A stretch of 17,289 nucleotides of DNA from CAYRKT01 sp964425005 (GTDB lineage Bacteria > Synergistota > Synergistia > CAYRKT01), in contig CAYRKT010000029.1 in assembly GCA_964425005.1 (NCBI GenBank), forward strand, positions 1 to 17,289, read 5' to 3'. Numbering within the stretch: the first letter of the stretch is position 1; every line of letters starts with the position of its first letter. Below, in pieces: positions 14,525 through 17,289 of this stretch. The translations under genes and the position numbers were made by a program. The notes below the pieces were generated by a model. That model did no database searches, was not told where the DNA came from, and saw only the letters and a list, made by a program, of their open reading frames with translations.

Positions 14525-15559
14525 CTAAAGGAGCCCCAGGGAGGCCAGCTCGTCCAGCACGGGCCGCACGTTGCCGCAGCAGAAGACCGTCCTCTCCTCC
14601 AGGGAGGATACTACCCTCAAGAGACCGCCCGGCCGGTACTGGCGAACCCTCCTGAGGGGCGGAAGGTCCCCTATGAGGCGGAGGCTCGACCAGCCCAGAT
14701 CGAAGACCTCCCGCTCGAAGGCAGAGAGCCTCATGGGCCTGTCGAAGCGATGGACGTAGACCAGGGCGCTCCTGGCAGGATCTATCCCCCTGGAGGAGGC
14801 TATCCTCAGGGCGCTTTTGGGGTCGTTGGCGGAGAGGGCGAGGACGACCCTCTTGCCGTCCGCGAAGATCTCCCTCACGTCCCCGGGGTTCCACCCGAAG
14901 CCCCTGGCCATCTCCACCAGCTCGAGGGGAGGCGGCAGGGGAAGGCCCAGGAACAGCGAGACCGCCCAGGCCGACAGGCGAGCGTTCTCCTCCTCGTGGC
15001 CCTCCCCTGGTCTGGGGGGGACCCGCACGGCCCCGAGGGGCCTCAGGGCCTCCAGGAAGCGATCCTCCACCGAGGGGCCCAGCACGAGGGTCGAGGGCTT
15101 AAAGGTTCCGGCCAGAAGAGGCCATGCCATGGCGGCGAAGGGGGCCTCCGGGGAGGATCCCCACTCCTCCTGATGGTCCGGCAGGAAGTTGGTGTAGACC
15201 AGGGCCTCTGGTCGGTAGATCGAGAGGATGTCCCGCTGGGACGAGGGCGAGACGGCGTTGCACTCGAGCACGCAGAAGTCCAGGCCCGAAGCAGAGGAGA
15301 GCCAAAAGAGCGCCTCGCCCACGGAACCCCTTCCGGAGAACCTGCAGAGCTCAAGTCCGCCTCGACCGTCCTCCACCAGGGGCAGGACGCCCGTGACCTT
15401 GGACGACACCGAAAAGCCCATCTCCCGAAGGAGATGGGCGATCGACAGCGTCACGGTGGACTTCCCCCGGGTCCCGTTAACCAGGACCCTGCGGGGGCCG
15501 GAGGCCCTCCCCTCAGCCCCCGAGTAGAGAGGCCCTTCAGAAGCCCTCGGCGTAGCCAT
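14525..15559 (-). CDS. pgsB: PgsB/CapB-like poly-gamma-glutamate ligase
   Basis: A 344-residue ATP-dependent amide ligase of the Mur-ligase-like PgsB/CapB family, which joins glutamates through the gamma-carboxyl in capsule formation. Motifs: NGTRGKSTVT (28-37, ATP P-loop), VLECNAVSPSSQ (97-108, matching SECMAVNP.Q in Bacillus PgsB), DHQEEWG, and ALSANDPKSAL (241-251). It is shorter than Bacillus PgsB (about 390) and begins just before the P-loop, lacking the N-terminal membrane helix. ATG 15559 is the only start available, overlaps the GGT gene by 23 bases and has AGGAGGG nearly touching it, an awkward distance. pgsC and pgsA are not in the window. It might make a different gamma-glutamyl product. 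Confidence 0.8.
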   Translation of the reverse strand: MATPRASEGPLYSGAEGRASGPRRVLVNGTRGKSTVTLSIAHLLREMGFSVSSKVTGVLPLVEDGRGGLELCRFSGRGSVGEALFWLSSASGLDFCVLECNAVSPSSQRDILSIYRPEALVYTNFLPDHQEEWGSSPEAPFAAMAWPLLAGTFKPSTLVLGPSVEDRFLEALRPLGAVRVPPRPGEGHEEENARLSAWAVSLFLGLPLPPPLELVEMARGFGWNPGDVREIFADGKRVVLALSANDPKSALRIASSRGIDPARSALVYVHRFDRPMRLSAFEREVFDLGWSSLRLIGDLPPLRRVRQYRPGGLLRVVSSLEERTVFCCGNVRPVLDELASLGLL

Positions 15560-17231
15560 CCCTCCTGGAGTCAGCCCCGCCGAACATGAGGCCGCGGGAC
15601 TTGTCGAAGAGGACCCCCTGGGCAGCGCCGAAGTAGGGATCGTAGTCGCCCCTAACCTCCACGCTGTAGCCCCTCACCTTCATGAGGTCCACCAGGCTCT
15701 GGGGGAAGCGCTTCTCCAGGAAGAGCGGGGTGGGCTTCCCCGCCGAGGAGAAGGAGGCGAACCGCGGGGCCTCTATGGCCTGGTCCATCCCCATGCCGAA
15801 GTCGACGACGTTGGATATCACCTGGACTATGGTGGTGATGATCCTGGTGGCCCCTGGGGTGCCCACCACCATGAAGGGATCCCCCTCCGGGTCGAGCACT
15901 AAGGTGGGGCTCATGGAGGAGAGCGGCCTCTTTCCGGGCTCGGGGGCGTTGACGCTCCTGGGGTCGGGGGAGAAGTCGTCCATCTCGTTGTTGAGCACTA
16001 TGCCCCAGGTGGGCTCCCATATGCCGGAGCCGAAGAAGTAGTTTATGGTGTGGGTGAAGGCCACCATGTTGCCCTGCTGGTCGACTATGGAGGTGTGGGT
16101 GGTGGAGCTGCTCTGGTACTTGAGCGGCTCGCCGAAGGGGTACTCGCCCCTGGGGCTCACCGGGTCTATCATCTTAGCCCTCTCCGCGGCGTAGGCCTTG
16201 GAGGTGAGCCCCTCCACGGGCACTTTCACGAAGTCAGGATCGGCCATGTAACGGGCCCTGTCGGCGAAGGCGAGCCTGAAGGCCTCGGCCATGTGGTGGA
16301 TGGTCCTGGGGGTGCCGAAGCCCCAGCTGCTGAGCGGGAAGTTCTCGAGGACGTTCAGGATCTGGATCACCGCGATCCCGCCCGAGGAGGGAGGGGCCAT
16401 GGAGAAGATCCTGTAACCCCTGTAGGTGCCCTCCACGGGCTTCCTCATCTTCACCTGGTACCTTCCCAAGTCCTCCATGGTCATGGAGCCGCCGTGCCTG
16501 TTGACCGCCTCCACTATGGCCTGGCCTATGGGCCCCCTGTAGAGGGCGTCAGCCCCCTTCTCGGCTATGAGCCTGAGGGCCCTGGCGAGCTGGGGCTGGA
16601 CGCAGCGATCGCCCGCCGCCAGGGGGACGCCGTCCTTGAAGAAGGGAAGCTTAGCCGGGTCGTTGTACCTGGCGAGCTTCTCGTAGTTGTCCTTTATTAT
16701 GTTGGCCAGGTTCTGGGTGACCACGAATCCCTCCTCGGCGAGCCTTATCGCCGGCTCGGCCACCTGGGCCATGGTCATCGTCCCATACCTCTCGAGAACC
16801 GCCTGAAGCCCCGCCAGAAGCCCCGGCACGGCCACCGCCTTTCCCCCTAGGACGCTCCACTTCTCCTGCTTGGCCCGGTCGGAGGCGAACATGTCCTTCG
16901 TGGAAGAAGCGGGCGCCGTCTCCCTGTAGTCGAAGGCCACCACCTCGCCGTCCTTGAGGCGTATCAGCATGAAGCCGCCGCCCCCCAGGCCGGAGGCGTT
17001 GGGCTCCGTCACGTTGAGGGCCAGGGCCACCGCCACCGCCGCGTCCACCGCGTTCCCGCCCTTCCTGAGTATCTCCAATCCCGCCAGGGTGGCCTCCCTC
17101 TTGGCGGAGGCCACCATCGCCCTCCTGGCCACCGCGTCCCTGGGGGTGTGCCTGTCCTCGGCCGCCAGGGCCAGGCCGAAGACCCCCACCGAAAAGGCCA
17201 AGGCCAAAATCACCGCCAAAAACTTCCTCAT
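15537..17231 (-). CDS. ggt: Gamma-glutamyltranspeptidase (secreted Ntn hydrolase)
   Basis: A 564-residue precursor, full length for GGT, that hydrolyses or transfers gamma-glutamyl groups from glutathione or related compounds outside the membrane. The N-terminus is a clear signal peptide, with a basic start and a hydrophobic core, and likely cleavage after ALA at residue 23. DYRETAP (101-107) supplies the gamma-glutamyl binding arginine R103. Self-cleavage is expected before T377 in STTHTSIVD, giving the large and small chains. PLSSMSPTLVLD and GTPGATRI lie in the small chain. ATG 17231 has GAGGGAGGTG upstream (17250-17241). The following gene is PgsB-like, as in capsule systems where a GGT relative (CapD/PgsS) trims or anchors poly-gamma-glutamate. 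Ordinary glutathione or peptide salvage is equally possible. Confidence 0.93.
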   Translation of the reverse strand: MRKFLAVILALAFSVGVFGLALAAEDRHTPRDAVARRAMVASAKREATLAGLEILRKGGNAVDAAVAVALALNVTEPNASGLGGGGFMLIRLKDGEVVAFDYRETAPASSTKDMFASDRAKQEKWSVLGGKAVAVPGLLAGLQAVLERYGTMTMAQVAEPAIRLAEEGFVVTQNLANIIKDNYEKLARYNDPAKLPFFKDGVPLAAGDRCVQPQLARALRLIAEKGADALYRGPIGQAIVEAVNRHGGSMTMEDLGRYQVKMRKPVEGTYRGYRIFSMAPPSSGGIAVIQILNVLENFPLSSWGFGTPRTIHHMAEAFRLAFADRARYMADPDFVKVPVEGLTSKAYAAERAKMIDPVSPRGEYPFGEPLKYQSSSTTHTSIVDQQGNMVAFTHTINYFFGSGIWEPTWGIVLNNEMDDFSPDPRSVNAPEPGKRPLSSMSPTLVLDPEGDPFMVVGTPGATRIITTIVQVISNVVDFGMGMDQAIEAPRFASFSSAGKPTPLFLEKRFPQSLVDLMKVRGYSVEVRGDYDPYFGAAQGVLFDKSRGLMFGGADSRRDGYAEGF

Positions 17232-17289
17232 CCCCTAAAGCACCTCCCTCCGCTGGCTTGCAGAAAGAACGCCCCACCCGAAGTCCCAC

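Noticed and set aside
1..17289. CRISPR arrays, tRNA or rRNA genes, insertion sequences
   Set aside because: No regularly spaced repeats, cloverleaf sequences, rRNA-like stretches, transposase frames or terminal inverted repeats were seen.

Overview
This is a GC-rich, gene-dense bacterial segment dominated by glycerol and dihydroxyacetone metabolism. Arg is mostly AGG, Ile is often ATA, TTG and GTG starts are common, and neighbouring genes overlap. This style, plus a glpF/dhaKLM/glpP set and a GlpK/GlpA/FAD-oxidoreductase/DUF1667 set, fits an anaerobic fermenter such as a member of the Synergistota, possibly moderately thermophilic. That placement is an inference from gene content and codon style; no rRNA or other marker is present.

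Layout. (1) Positions 61-5906, + strand: a strong sigma-A type promoter, a leader with a perfect 13-bp intrinsic terminator, then glpF, dhaK, dhaL, a 60-residue membrane protein, a very long dhaM (EIIA, HPr and complete enzyme I in one chain) and glpP, ending in a GC-rich hairpin. (2) Positions 5913-10757, - strand, converging on the first operon: a promoter and a second leader terminator, then glpK, glpA, a GlpA-associated FAD/NAD oxidoreductase and a four-cysteine DUF1667 protein. (3) Positions 10774-17231, - strand, a tightly packed run: gamma-glutamyltranspeptidase, PgsB/CapB-like ligase, GAF-like/GGDEF protein, HDOD protein, XRE regulator, ImmA/IrrE-like metallopeptidase and a DNA polymerase III delta-like protein.

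How the glycerol genes work together. GlpF admits glycerol. GlpK and the GlpA complex take it through glycerol-3-phosphate to dihydroxyacetone phosphate. DhaK, DhaL and the DhaM fusion phosphorylate dihydroxyacetone with PEP as donor. Both operons have near-identical leader terminators preceded by the same 9-base element at the same distance. GlpP, an antiterminator family protein encoded at the end of the first operon, is the obvious candidate to control both. GlpK keeps a histidine at the site that HPr phosphorylates in Gram-positive GlpK, and the only HPr in the window is the one inside DhaM, so a second, PTS-based link between the branches is possible. No glycerol dehydrogenase is encoded here.

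The third block joins a possible poly-gamma-glutamate or gamma-glutamyl function, cyclic-di-GMP/HDOD signalling, an XRE/ImmA pair that resembles DNA-damage switches, and a replication clamp-loader-like subunit. No rRNA, tRNA, CRISPR array, transposase or phage gene was seen.
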